Notes: generated from the letters alone by a model not told the origin. A stretch of 50,495 nucleotides of DNA from Algoriphagus aquimarinus (GCF_900112005.1 NZ_FOKK01000024.1:1-50495); one strand, 5' to 3'; shown: positions 37,871 to 46,452, numbered from the stretch's first letter. Translations and numbers: made by a program.

Positions 37871-37888
37871 AAATCGTAGCAACGATTT
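37871..37888. promoter_or_regulatory. Operator-like inverted repeat upstream of sdaAB
   Basis: AAATCGT (37871-37877), 4-base loop, ACGATTT (37882-37888), perfect 7-bp arms. A near-consensus -7 element (TACCTTAG, TAnnTTTG minus one) follows directly, and TTG lies 18 bp before it. The palindrome would sit between the two promoter elements, as a repressor site would. Confidence 0.45.
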
Positions 37889-37922
37889 TACCTTAGCATC
37901 AAAATTGGAATATTACACCCAG

Positions 37923-38600
37923 ATGGCAAATAAAAGTAGCGTTTTTGATATGATTGGACCAATAATGATAGGGCCGTCTTCCTCGCATACTGCAGGAGTA
38001 GTGAGAATAGCTAGAGCAGCTGTTCGAGTTTTGGGAGGAATCCCTGAAGATGCTTCTATCACTTTTTATAATTCTTTTGCAAGAACATACGAAGGTCATG
38101 GAAGTGATCGAGCTATCATCGGAGGTTTGATGGATTTCAAAACAGATGATGCTAATATTAAAAATTCCCTTGATATAGCTGAGGAGAAAGGATTGACATA
38201 TCGATTTAAATCAATCGGTAATTCTTCCATACACCATCCAAATACGATCAAGCTTAACCTTAGAAAAGGTGATAGGACCGTAGAAGTCGTGGGTGAAAGC
38301 CTAGGAGGTGGAGTGATCAATATCTCTGAGGTAGATGGATTCGTGGCAAATTTCTCTGCTGCTGATCATACACTTATTATCAAAGCTGAGGATATCTCTG
38401 GCGCTATAGCTTTTATATCCGCTGTGATCGCTCAGTCTAAAGCCAACATTGCCACCATGTCCGTTTCCAGAAAAGGGAAAAATGACCTAGCCTGTCACGT
38501 AATAGAAATGGACTCCGGCATCAAGGATATCACCTTGGAATACTTAAAATCATTATCCTGGATTACCGAACTAATTTATATACCTGACATTGACCTTTAA
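37923..38600 (+). CDS. sdaAB: L-serine ammonia-lyase, iron-sulfur type, beta subunit
   Basis: The longest frame opens at TTG (37905). The ATG at 37923 gives MANKSSVFDMIGPIMIGPSSSHTAG, the normal family start, so I use it (225 residues). The signature GPSSSHTAGVVRIARAA and NSFARTYEGHGSD belong to the beta domain of the oxygen-sensitive [4Fe-4S] serine dehydratase, which turns L-serine into pyruvate and ammonia. The C-terminal part (TLIIKAEDISGAIAFISAVI...) is an ACT-type regulatory domain. The iron-sulfur alpha subunit is not in this window; the next gene is a tolC homologue, only 19 bp on. The alpha subunit must be encoded elsewhere for activity. Confidence 0.92.
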   Translation: MANKSSVFDMIGPIMIGPSSSHTAGVVRIARAAVRVLGGIPEDASITFYNSFARTYEGHGSDRAIIGGLMDFKTDDANIKNSLDIAEEKGLTYRFKSIGNSSIHHPNTIKLNLRKGDRTVEVVGESLGGGVINISEVDGFVANFSAADHTLIIKAEDISGAIAFISAVIAQSKANIATMSVSRKGKNDLACHVIEMDSGIKDITLEYLKSLSWITELIYIPDIDL

Positions 38601-38619
38601 TTACACTATTACTTACACC

Positions 38620-39957
38620 ATGAGAAAATTCCTACTAGGCTTTGCTTTAGCTGCTGGGATTGGTTTTTCAACTTTTGCACAAGAAACAGTTATTCCATCT
38701 GGTCCTATAGATCTGGAAACCGCTGTTGCTATTGCTTTGGAAAACAACCTAACGTTAAAAAGAAGTGAATTAAACCGACTTTCCAATGAGGCCACGCTTT
38801 TACAAAACCAAGGGGCGAGATATCCAAGTTTAACTGCTGGAGGTTCTAGCAGCTTTAACTGGGGGCGATCCATTAACCCAGCGACTAACTTGTTCGAAAC
38901 TCAGCGAATTGGTAACATCAACCTGAACGCATCTTCCAATGCAACTTTATTTAATGCTGGAAGGTTAACCAACACCATTAATCAGACTAAAACTATTTTA
39001 GAGCAGAATCTCTATAATATAGAGTCTACCAGAAATACCATTACACTGAATGTGATTAACTTCTATGTAAATGTGGTATTCAATCAGGAGCAGGTGAAAA
39101 TTGCAGAAAACCAGCTAAAAACCACCCAAGATCAGTTAGATAGAACAATCAAACTGGTGAATGCAGGGTCGTTGCCATATTCAGATCAACTGGATCTGCA
39201 ATCTCAACTTGCTACTAACAACGTGGATTTGATTAATGCGAAATCAACGCTGAATGGATCTATGCTTAGTTTAGCTCAAGCTCTTCAAATTCCTTTTTCA
39301 CCTGATTTTCAAATCGAAAAACCTGAATTAAGTATTGACGACACCTTTATGGTTTCCGAATCTTCTGCGACTATTTTCCAAACTGCAGTAGAAACTATGC
39401 CTGAAATCAAAGCAGCAATGCTAGGTGTACAAAGTGCTAATTACGGTATCAAAATTGCCAAAGCTGGATACTCTCCTACGGTCTCAATATTTGGTAACCT
39501 CGGCTCAAACTATGTGGATCTTTATGAACTCCAATTCGGAGACCAAATTGATCGTAACTTTTCTCAATCTGCAGGGTTACAATTGAGTATTCCGATATTT
39601 TCCCGCATGAACAATAAAGCATCTGTTCAGCGAGCAACTATACAGAAAAGACTAGCTGAGGTAACTGAACTAGAAGCAAGAAACCAACTAAGACAAGACA
39701 TCGAAACGGCATTTACGAACGCTTTGGCTTCGGAACAATCCTACCAAGCTTCACTCACTCGAATCGCCAGCTTAGAGGAGTCTTTCAGGATTTCACAACA
39801 ACGTTTTGAATTGGGAGCAATCAATTCTGTTGATTTTCAAGTAGCTCAAAACAATCTGTTCTCAGCTCAGTCTCAACTTGTTTACGATAAATACACTTAC
39901 ATTTTCAGAGTAAAAGTTCTTGATTTTTACCTGGGTAATCCAATTAACCTTAACTAA
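38620..39957 (+). CDS. TolC-family outer-membrane efflux protein
   Basis: The longest frame starts at a TTG inside the end of the previous gene. The ATG at 38620 starts a normal signal peptide (MRKFLLGFALAAGIGFSTFAQ), so I use it (445 residues). The protein has two long repeats of coiled-coil/barrel structure, typical of outer-membrane efflux ducts: DLETAVAIALENNLTLKRSE starts the first helix pair, and a later LEARNQLRQDIETAF / ISQQRFELGAINSVDF the second. It forms a channel for a tripartite exporter. The periplasmic adaptor gene follows after 3 bp. The small gap to sdaAB suggests one transcript, though functions seem unrelated. Confidence 0.93.
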   Translation: MRKFLLGFALAAGIGFSTFAQETVIPSGPIDLETAVAIALENNLTLKRSELNRLSNEATLLQNQGARYPSLTAGGSSSFNWGRSINPATNLFETQRIGNINLNASSNATLFNAGRLTNTINQTKTILEQNLYNIESTRNTITLNVINFYVNVVFNQEQVKIAENQLKTTQDQLDRTIKLVNAGSLPYSDQLDLQSQLATNNVDLINAKSTLNGSMLSLAQALQIPFSPDFQIEKPELSIDDTFMVSESSATIFQTAVETMPEIKAAMLGVQSANYGIKIAKAGYSPTVSIFGNLGSNYVDLYELQFGDQIDRNFSQSAGLQLSIPIFSRMNNKASVQRATIQKRLAEVTELEARNQLRQDIETAFTNALASEQSYQASLTRIASLEESFRISQQRFELGAINSVDFQVAQNNLFSAQSQLVYDKYTYIFRVKVLDFYLGNPINLN

Positions 39958-39960
39958 ACC

Positions 39961-41274
39961 ATGGCAAATAAGAAATCAAACAAGCTATTGTATTACCTTC
40001 TTGGAGGTATAGTAGTCCTAATCATTTTTGCAGTGATCGCTCGAAATGCCGGCTGGGTAGGTGGAGACAAAGAAACGCAAGTTGAAGTCACTAAAGTAAA
40101 AAGAACATCAATCATAGAAAAAGTAAGTGCTTCTGGAGAAATTCAGCCTGAAGTAGAAGTGAATCTTAGTCCAGATGTAGCTGGTGAAATCATCGCTTTA
40201 CATGTGAAAGAAGGTGATTCTGTAGCAGCTGGAATGCTTTTGGTAAAGATCAGACCTGATAACTTTATTTCTGCATTGGACAGAACAAGAGCAAATTTCA
40301 GTCAGCAAGAAGCTAACCTTTCTCAATCCCGTGCTGCTTTGCAAAGATCCGAAGCTCAGTTCACTCAATCGGAGCAAAACTTCAATAGACAAAAAAGTTT
40401 ATATGAGCAGAGAGCTATTTCTGATGCTGACTTTGAGCAAGCACAGGCAGACTACACTTCTGCGCAGAAAGACTTAGAAGCTGCAAAGCAAAGTGTACGT
40501 GCATCTGAATTCGTAGTAAAAAGCTCTCAGGCTTCAGTAGATGAAGCTTCTGAAAACTTAAGACTGACTAATGTATATTCTCCGGTCAACGGTATCGTAT
40601 CTAATCTCCTTGTAGAGCAAGGTGAACGTGTGGTAGGAACTCAGCAAATGGCTGGTACTGAAATGTTGACTATTGCAGATCTTTCTAAAATGGAAGTTCG
40701 GGTAGATGTGAACGAAAATGATATCGTAAGATTGAGTTTGGGTGACACCACTATTATTGATGTGGATTCCTATGCTTACACTGGTAAGACATTCAAAGGT
40801 GTGGTAACGAGTATTGCAAACACAGCTAATGTAAAGGCATCTTCAGATGCAGTTACTGAGTTCAAAGTGAAAATCAGAATTCTGAATGATTCTTACCAAG
40901 ACTTAGTGGAAGAAGGCAAGAAATATCCTTTCAGACCTGGAATGACAGCTTCTGTAGAAATCCTTACTAATTCTAAAAACAATGCACTATCAGTTCCTCT
41001 AGCTGCCGTGACTACCAGAGAACATAAGCAAGACACGCTTTTGGCAGGAACCACAAGATCTAAAGAATTGGTATTTGTAAACGATGGCGGAGTTGCCAAA
41101 TTGAAAGAAATCAAAACTGGTATTTCTGACTTTCAAAACATTGAAGTATTGGAAGGCCTAACTGAAGGCGAGCAAATCATCTCAGGACCTTATTTCATAG
41201 TGAGTAAAGACTTGAAAGAAGGTGACAAAGTAGCTCCAGTTGAAGGTAAAATTACAGCCATCAAAAAAGACTAA
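39961..41274 (+). CDS. HlyD/MacA-family periplasmic adaptor of an efflux pump
   Basis: This 437-residue protein has one N-terminal membrane helix (residues about 9-27). The lipoyl-like/barrel-sandwich half-motif SASGEIQPEVEVNLSPDVAG is followed by ALHVKEGDSVAAG. A long alpha-hairpin coiled coil (about 95-200, rich in Gln/Ala/Glu) comes next, then the second half LTNVYSPVNGIVSNLLVEQGERV and a beta-barrel domain. It links an inner-membrane pump to TolC and most resembles MacA-type adaptors. In many Bacteroidota the ABC permease MacB follows, but here a strong terminator follows 31 bp after the stop, so the pump itself is encoded elsewhere. Start at the ATG 3 bp after tolC. Confidence 0.92.
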   Translation: MANKKSNKLLYYLLGGIVVLIIFAVIARNAGWVGGDKETQVEVTKVKRTSIIEKVSASGEIQPEVEVNLSPDVAGEIIALHVKEGDSVAAGMLLVKIRPDNFISALDRTRANFSQQEANLSQSRAALQRSEAQFTQSEQNFNRQKSLYEQRAISDADFEQAQADYTSAQKDLEAAKQSVRASEFVVKSSQASVDEASENLRLTNVYSPVNGIVSNLLVEQGERVVGTQQMAGTEMLTIADLSKMEVRVDVNENDIVRLSLGDTTIIDVDSYAYTGKTFKGVVTSIANTANVKASSDAVTEFKVKIRILNDSYQDLVEEGKKYPFRPGMTASVEILTNSKNNALSVPLAAVTTREHKQDTLLAGTTRSKELVFVNDGGVAKLKEIKTGISDFQNIEVLEGLTEGEQIISGPYFIVSKDLKEGDKVAPVEGKITAIKKD

Positions 41275-41305
41275 CTAGCGAAGGATTGAAGCCCTTAGCT
41301 ATCCT

Positions 41306-41349
41306 ACTAAAAAAGCCCTGTGAATTAAGTTTCACAGGGCTTTTTTAGT
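41306..41349. terminator. Bidirectional rho-independent terminator
   Basis: A perfect 19-bp stem (41306-41324 with 41331-41349) with a 6-base loop and A6/T6 tracts inside the stem. It lies between the convergent efflux-adaptor (+) and maf (-) genes. Confidence 0.95.
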
Positions 41350-41379
41350 AATGTTGTCGAATGACTAATTCCTATTCAT

Positions 41380-41985
41380 TTACCACTTTTTCAATTGTGC
41401 ATAGACTAAGTGAAGTGGAAATCCCATCACGTTATAATAAGAACCTTCGATCCGCTCCACTCCCATAAATCCAATCCACTCCTGAATACCATAAGCCCCG
41501 GCTTTGTCCATAGGCTTATACTGATGAATGTAATGCCAGATTTCCTCTTCTTCCAGAAATCTAAACGTCACGATGGTCTCATCTTCCAGCGTGATTTGTC
41601 TGGTTTTATCCCGCAACGTAACTGCCGTCATCACGGTATGAGTAGAGCCAGAAAGACTTTTGAGCATATCAAAAGCTTCTTCCTCTGTCTTTGGCTTGCC
41701 TAGTACATGCCCACTAGCTATTACTACTGTATCTGAAGTGATGAGGATTTCATTCTCAGCAAGCTCATCGACAAACGCCTCAGATTTCAATTTGGAAAGG
41801 TATGCAGCTACGTACTCAGCTTGAATATCTTTTGGGATGGTTTCATCCACTGAATTCAGTTTTACTTCGAACTCTATTTCTAATCCCTTTAATAATTCTT
41901 GACGCCTCGGGGAATTAGAGGCGAGTATAATTTTCTTATTACTTAGATTACTTAAAAAAGGATCCATAGTCGAAATCAAATTCAT
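41380..41985 (-). CDS. maf: Maf-family nucleotide pyrophosphatase
   Basis: This 201-residue protein carries the Maf signature ILASNSPRRQELLKGL near its N-terminus, and later ILITSDTVVIASGHVLGKP and AGAYGIQEWIGFM. Maf/YhdE/YceF proteins hydrolyse non-canonical or modified nucleoside triphosphates (house-cleaning dTTPase/UTPase or m7GTPase), in the cytoplasm. The first ATG (41985) overlaps the DUF1015 gene by 38 bp; a second ATG at 41967 gives 18 bp overlap and a start (MDPFLSNLSNKKIILASNSP) closer to the family, so it may be the real one. The overlap indicates translational coupling with DUF1015. Confidence 0.93.
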   Translation of the reverse strand: MNLISTMDPFLSNLSNKKIILASNSPRRQELLKGLEIEFEVKLNSVDETIPKDIQAEYVAAYLSKLKSEAFVDELAENEILITSDTVVIASGHVLGKPKTEEEAFDMLKSLSGSTHTVMTAVTLRDKTRQITLEDETIVTFRFLEEEEIWHYIHQYKPMDKAGAYGIQEWIGFMGVERIEGSYYNVMGFPLHLVYAQLKKW

Positions 41986-43246
41986 CTTGTTTAATACTGG
42001 CGAAAAGCAATCCGCCCAATGCTTTTGGATAGAAATAGGTGGATTTTTGTGGCATTAATTCGCCGCTTCTACACACTTCGAGAACTTGGTCAAGTTCTAA
42101 TTCACGGGTAATTACTGCAAAACTGGCCTTTCCTGAACGGACTTCTTGGATGCATCTGGAGAAATTCCGTTCATATACAATCTGCTCTGAGTTCCTTTGC
42201 TCCGCTACTGCTATGCCCAAAATTCTTGCAAATAACACCTCATGTAGGACGGTTAGGTCTAGCTGTCTTATGCTTTCCGGTAAATGTAGATTGATATGAC
42301 CCATCATACCTGCTTTCAATTGCAAGGTATAGCTCTCCTCTCCCATTACTAATCCAAAGGTATGAGGTTTATGAAAAGCATACCCACCCAGCTCTTCAGA
42401 ATCCGCAAATTTTTTCACATCAAACCATTCTTTGATCTTTTCCAGCAAGTCTTCAGCTGCCAACTCTAATCCATAAAACATGCGGTGAGTCGGTAGGATC
42501 TTCAGGTGATTTCCACTTGTGTTTGTCAGGTACATTAAATGATAATCATGCCCTTTCCATTTTTGCTCCGACAATTCTCCTTTCATAGACTTTCGGTATT
42601 CTATAGCTCCTTCAAGTCGATGATGTCCGTCTGCTAGGATTACTTGCTTGTCTTTTAAAACTTCCAGAAAATACTGGATAATCTCAGGCTCTTGTATTAC
42701 GGCCATGACTTCTCTCACTCCTTGATAATCTTCTAATTCATACAAAGGGTTAGCGATAGCTTCGTCCATATACTTCTCAAGCTGCTCATCCAGATCTTCA
42801 TATAATGCATGAGTTGGACTCGCCTGAATCTGAGTTATTTTCAATAAATCAATACGGTCATTCACAGCAGATACAATCGTATTCTCATGTCTCAGAATAA
42901 CTTCATCAGACCATTCATATGCCTTGATCTGCGCGATAAATCCTTTTCTACAGCGTTCGTCATGCTCACCGGGAAGGCGAAAATATTGGTAATAAACATA
43001 GATTCCAGGTTTCAAATCCTGGCTAATGATCCCCTCAGACTTCCATTTTTCAAGGGTTTCCAGCGCATTTTTAGCTGGATCAGCCCCCTGAGGAACAGAG
43101 AGATGTATACTATTTAGAGGATTTTCATACAACAACTGTCGCTGCCGCGCCGATACCACATCAAATAATGGCGCAGTCAATTCCTCCATTTTTGGAGTTA
43201 AAGCATCGGCATAACGCCACGCTTTTAAGGGTAATATCTCTGCCAT
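41948..43246 (-). CDS. DUF1015 family protein
   Basis: This 432-residue cytoplasmic protein matches the DUF1015 pattern: PLKAWRYADAL at the start, APLFDVVSARQRQLLYENPLNSIHL, and the conserved ILADGHHRLEGAIEYR (about 205-220). The function of this family is not established as far as I know. It lies 1 bp from the biotin carboxylase gene upstream and overlaps maf downstream, so all three are one operon. The conserved GHHR block suggests a nucleotide or phosphate-handling site, but this is inference. No membrane segments or signal peptide. Confidence 0.85.
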   Translation of the reverse strand: MAEILPLKAWRYADALTPKMEELTAPLFDVVSARQRQLLYENPLNSIHLSVPQGADPAKNALETLEKWKSEGIISQDLKPGIYVYYQYFRLPGEHDERCRKGFIAQIKAYEWSDEVILRHENTIVSAVNDRIDLLKITQIQASPTHALYEDLDEQLEKYMDEAIANPLYELEDYQGVREVMAVIQEPEIIQYFLEVLKDKQVILADGHHRLEGAIEYRKSMKGELSEQKWKGHDYHLMYLTNTSGNHLKILPTHRMFYGLELAAEDLLEKIKEWFDVKKFADSEELGGYAFHKPHTFGLVMGEESYTLQLKAGMMGHINLHLPESIRQLDLTVLHEVLFARILGIAVAEQRNSEQIVYERNFSRCIQEVRSGKASFAVITRELELDQVLEVCRSGELMPQKSTYFYPKALGGLLFASIKQDEFDFDYGSFFK

Positions 43247-43247
43247 T

Positions 43248-44744
43248 TTAGTGTAATCTATTTCTCCAAGCCGATTCTGTGTTGTCAGCTGATGTATTCT
43301 TCAAACTTCCTGAAGGCTTGTTCTTGGTAAAAAACTCTACAGCCAAGGCTGAAATCACTTCGAGTTCGGAATCTGTAAATTTCTGGTCAAGCACTGAGGG
43401 ATTGAAATAGTTTTCCACGAATTTGGTATCAAAAGCTCCACTCACAAATGCTTCATGTGTAATCGCGAATTTACAAAAATCAAGTGTAGTCTGAATCCCT
43501 ACAATTTTAAAATCCTCAATCGCACGTACCATTTTTTCGATAGCTGCATTACGGTTTTCAGCATGAGTGATCAACTTGGCTATCATCGGATCATAATAGA
43601 TAGGAATGTCCATTCCTTCTTCGAATCCATCGTCTACTCGAATTCCTGCTCCTTGAGGACGCTTATAGGTTTCAAGTCTTCCTATATCTGGAAGAAAGTT
43701 ATTTCTAGGATCTTCGGCATACACCCTTACTTCAAGGGAATGCCCGTTTATCTTCAGTTCATCCTGCGTAAAAGAAAGTGGGTTTCCTTCGGCTATTAAA
43801 ATTTGCTCCCGAACCAGATCCTTTCCAGTAATCATCTCTGTCACCGGATGCTCCACCTGAAGGCGAGTATTCATTTCGAGAAAGAAGAAATTCAATTGTT
43901 CATCAACAATGAATTCCACTGTACCTGCCCCATAGTAGCTACAAGCCTTAGCTACGCCTACCGCAGCTTCTCCCATAGCTTTTCTCATTGCTGGAGAGAC
44001 GACCGCTGAGGGAGCCTCCTCTATGACTTTCTGATGCCTTCTCTGTATGGAACACTCCCGCTCAAACAAATAAACAATATTTCCCTGCTGATCACCCAGC
44101 ACCTGTATTTCTATATGTCTAGGAGAACTGATGTATTTTTCTATAAAAACAGCACTATCTCCAAAGGAAGATTGTGCTTCACTAACTGCTCTTTGCATCT
44201 GCTCCTCAAACTCTCCTTCATTCTCTACCACTCTCATTCCTTTTCCTCCACCGCCCGCGCTGGCTTTGATTAGAATAGGATATCCAATTTCTGATGCTCT
44301 AGCTTTTGCAACAGGAATATCAGAAATAGCTTCTTCAGTGCCCGGCACTAATGGGATATCATATTTCCCTACAGCCTGCTTAGCTGCAAGCTTAGATCCC
44401 ATCACCTCAATAGCTTCAGGTGAAGGTCCTATAAAAATTAATCCAGCCTGCTGTACTTTTCTAGCAAAATCTGCATTCTCCGACAGGAAGCCATAGCCTG
44501 GATGTATTGCATCTACACCTAGTTCTTGGCAAACAGAAATTATTTTATCTCCAAGTAAATAAGATTTGTTAGACGCCGGTGGACCAAGACAAACGGCCTC
44601 ATCTGCGAAAAGAACATGTGGAGAAAGTCTATCTGCCTCACTATAAACAGCAACGGTAGCAATCCCCATTTCTCGGGCAGTACGCATGATACGCAAACTG
44701 ATTTCTCCTCGGTTAGCTACAAGTAGTTTTTTGATTTTGGACAT
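43248..44744 (-). CDS. accC: Biotin carboxylase (ATP-grasp), acetyl/acyl-CoA carboxylase subunit
   Basis: This 498-residue enzyme carboxylates biotin on a separate carrier protein with ATP and bicarbonate. The biotin-carboxylase N-domain opens with LLVANRGEISLRIMRTARE, then HPGYGFLSENADFA. The ATP-grasp domain has SAGGGGKGMRVV, the biotin/CO2 residues FLEMNTRLQVEHPVTE, and the C-domain HSLEVRVYAEDP. No biotin-carrier AMKM motif follows, so it is a stand-alone subunit. It is about 50 residues longer than E. coli AccC, with a charged tail. That and the absence of accB leave open an acyl-CoA (propionyl/methylcrotonyl) carboxylase. First gene of the accC-DUF1015-maf operon. Confidence 0.9.
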   Translation of the reverse strand: MSKIKKLLVANRGEISLRIMRTAREMGIATVAVYSEADRLSPHVLFADEAVCLGPPASNKSYLLGDKIISVCQELGVDAIHPGYGFLSENADFARKVQQAGLIFIGPSPEAIEVMGSKLAAKQAVGKYDIPLVPGTEEAISDIPVAKARASEIGYPILIKASAGGGGKGMRVVENEGEFEEQMQRAVSEAQSSFGDSAVFIEKYISSPRHIEIQVLGDQQGNIVYLFERECSIQRRHQKVIEEAPSAVVSPAMRKAMGEAAVGVAKACSYYGAGTVEFIVDEQLNFFFLEMNTRLQVEHPVTEMITGKDLVREQILIAEGNPLSFTQDELKINGHSLEVRVYAEDPRNNFLPDIGRLETYKRPQGAGIRVDDGFEEGMDIPIYYDPMIAKLITHAENRNAAIEKMVRAIEDFKIVGIQTTLDFCKFAITHEAFVSGAFDTKFVENYFNPSVLDQKFTDSELEVISALAVEFFTKNKPSGSLKNTSADNTESAWRNRLH

Positions 44745-44838
44745 TATCTCTGGTATTAAAAGCTAGAAATTTGGGTTTAGGCGAAATAAAGAAAATTATC
44801 CGAGTATTGTTAAGATTCGTTGGTTTCGCAAAACGTTT

Positions 44839-44870
44839 TTTGCATAGCAGGCATTAAAGTTTTATTTTTG
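44839..44870 (+). promoter_or_regulatory. Bacteroidota-type promoter of the palmitoyltransferase-family gene
   Basis: A -33 element TTTG (44839-44842), 20-bp spacer, then a perfect TAnnTTTG -7 element (TATTTTTG, 44863-44870). This fits the known primary sigma-factor consensus of Bacteroidota. Transcription should begin near 44877, about 47 bp before the TTG start. Confidence 0.7.
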
Positions 44871-44923
44871 GCGGATTTTAATGAACAGATCATTAAATCC
44901 ACTAACACTTAAATTCGAAAGCT

Positions 44924-46174
44924 TTGGATCTATTTGCAAAATTAAAAATGAACATGGGCCCTTTGGGCAAACACTCTGAGTTTGCAGACGGCTATTTCTC
45001 CTTCCCCAAACTAGAAGGTGAAATTGCTCCGAGAATGAAATTTCAGGGGAAAAATGTTCTAACCTGGAGTTTGAATAATTACCTAGGCCTAGCAAATCAT
45101 CCTGAAGTACGGAAAGCTGATGCTGATGCCGCTGCACAATATGGCGCTGCCTATCCTATGGGCGCACGTATGATGTCAGGACAAACCAGCCTTCACGAGC
45201 AACTAGAGGATGAATTGGCCGCTTTTGTCAACAAAGAGAAAGCCTATTTATTGAATTACGGATACCAAGGTATCATGTCTGTGATCGACTCACTTCTTGA
45301 CAGAAAAGATGTAGTAGTTTATGATTCAGAATGTCATGCTTGTATCATCGATGCACTTAGAATGCATTTGGGTAAGCGTTATGTTTTCCCTCATAATGAC
45401 ATTCAAAACTGCGAAAAGCAGCTAGAAAGAGCGACTAAACTTGCCAACGAAACCGGCGGAGGAATCCTTGTGATCACCGAAGGTGTATTCGGTATGACAG
45501 GAGATCAAGGTAAGTTGAAAGAAATCGTTGAGCTTAAGAAGAAGTTTGATTTCAGACTGCTAATTGACGATGCGCATGGTTTCGGTACTATGGGTAAGAC
45601 TGGTGCAGGTACAGATGAAGAGCAAGGTGTACAGGATCAAGTAGATCTTTACTTCTCTACTTTTGCAAAGTCAATGGCTAGCATCGGTGCATTTATCGCT
45701 GGTGATCCAGACGTTATTATGTTCTTGAGATATAACATGCGTTCTCAGATCTTCGCTAAGGCTCTTCCAATGCTATTGGTTGCAGGTGCGTTGAAGCGTC
45801 TTGAACTATTGAAAACTCAACCTCAACTGAAGGATAACCTTTGGAAAATCGTAGGAGCACTTAGAAAAGGACTTCATGACAATGGTTTCAGTACTGGAAA
45901 ATCAAATTCTCCTGTAACTCCAGTAGTACTTAACGGAACTGTAGGTGAGGCTGCTGCATTGACTCAAGATCTTAGAGAAAACTACAGTATATTCTGTTCA
46001 GTAGTTATCTATCCTGTAATACCAAAAGGAATGATAATCTTGAGATTAATTCCTACAGCTGTTCATACACTTGAGGACGTTGAAGAGACGATCACTGCTT
46101 TTGCAGCAATTAAGGAAAAACTAACTAGTGGTGTATATAAAAATTCCGAGTTGGCAATGTCTGTTGGTGAGTAA
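44924..46174 (+). CDS. Serine palmitoyltransferase-family alpha-oxoamine synthase
   Basis: This 416-residue PLP enzyme condenses an amino acid with an acyl-CoA. Visible motifs are WSLNNYLGLANHP (48-60), GARMMSGQTSLHEQLE, His138 (SECHAC) stacking on PLP, IDDAHGFG (214-221) and the Schiff-base Lys249 in STFAKSM. The family also contains KBL and BioF. The length and Bacteroidota context favour serine palmitoyltransferase (sphingolipids) or the cysteate-using enzyme of capnine/sulfonolipids. The first codon is TTG, at 44924; an in-frame stop lies 18 bp upstream. The next ATG (44948) would drop DLFAKLK, so I keep TTG, though either may be real. A good promoter precedes it. Its start diverges from accC. 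Confidence 0.85.
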   Translation: MDLFAKLKMNMGPLGKHSEFADGYFSFPKLEGEIAPRMKFQGKNVLTWSLNNYLGLANHPEVRKADADAAAQYGAAYPMGARMMSGQTSLHEQLEDELAAFVNKEKAYLLNYGYQGIMSVIDSLLDRKDVVVYDSECHACIIDALRMHLGKRYVFPHNDIQNCEKQLERATKLANETGGGILVITEGVFGMTGDQGKLKEIVELKKKFDFRLLIDDAHGFGTMGKTGAGTDEEQGVQDQVDLYFSTFAKSMASIGAFIAGDPDVIMFLRYNMRSQIFAKALPMLLVAGALKRLELLKTQPQLKDNLWKIVGALRKGLHDNGFSTGKSNSPVTPVVLNGTVGEAAALTQDLRENYSIFCSVVIYPVIPKGMIILRLIPTAVHTLEDVEETITAFAAIKEKLTSGVYKNSELAMSVGE

Positions 46175-46275
46175 AAATAATTCAAAAAAAATGCCCTTAG
46201 AATTGAATTAGCAAGTATTTGGGCTATATTGAATTGCAAATAACTTATCATCAACTTTAATAAAACACTTTTACT

Positions 46276-46452
46276 ATGAGCAAATTTAGTGAAGTAAGCG
46301 AACTGGTTAATTCTCTTAAAGACGATTTTGAAAAGTTCTACAACAAGGGAAATCAGGCAGCTGGTACTCGAGTAAGAAAAGGAATGCAGGACTTGAAAAA
46401 TATGGCTCAAGACATCCGTAAAGAAGTTCAAGACAAGAAGAACGAAGGATAA
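46276..46452 (+). CDS. Histone H1-like DNA-binding protein (58 residues)
   Basis: A complete 58-residue frame from ATG (46276) to TAA (46450-46452). The product is a charged, all-helical protein: it begins MSKFSEVSELVNSLKDDF and has the core FYNKGNQAAGTRVRKGMQDL (21-40), ending in a Lys/Glu-rich helix. The core matches the small histone H1-like family of Bacteroidota (Hc1-like), nearly invariant across Cytophagales as I remember it. It should bind DNA or the nucleoid. It is short enough to escape normal ORF cut-offs, and a longer antisense frame over the same DNA (46063-46464) is a shadow. A perfect palindromic terminator follows 10 bp after the stop. Confidence 0.88.
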   Translation: MSKFSEVSELVNSLKDDFEKFYNKGNQAAGTRVRKGMQDLKNMAQDIRKEVQDKKNEG

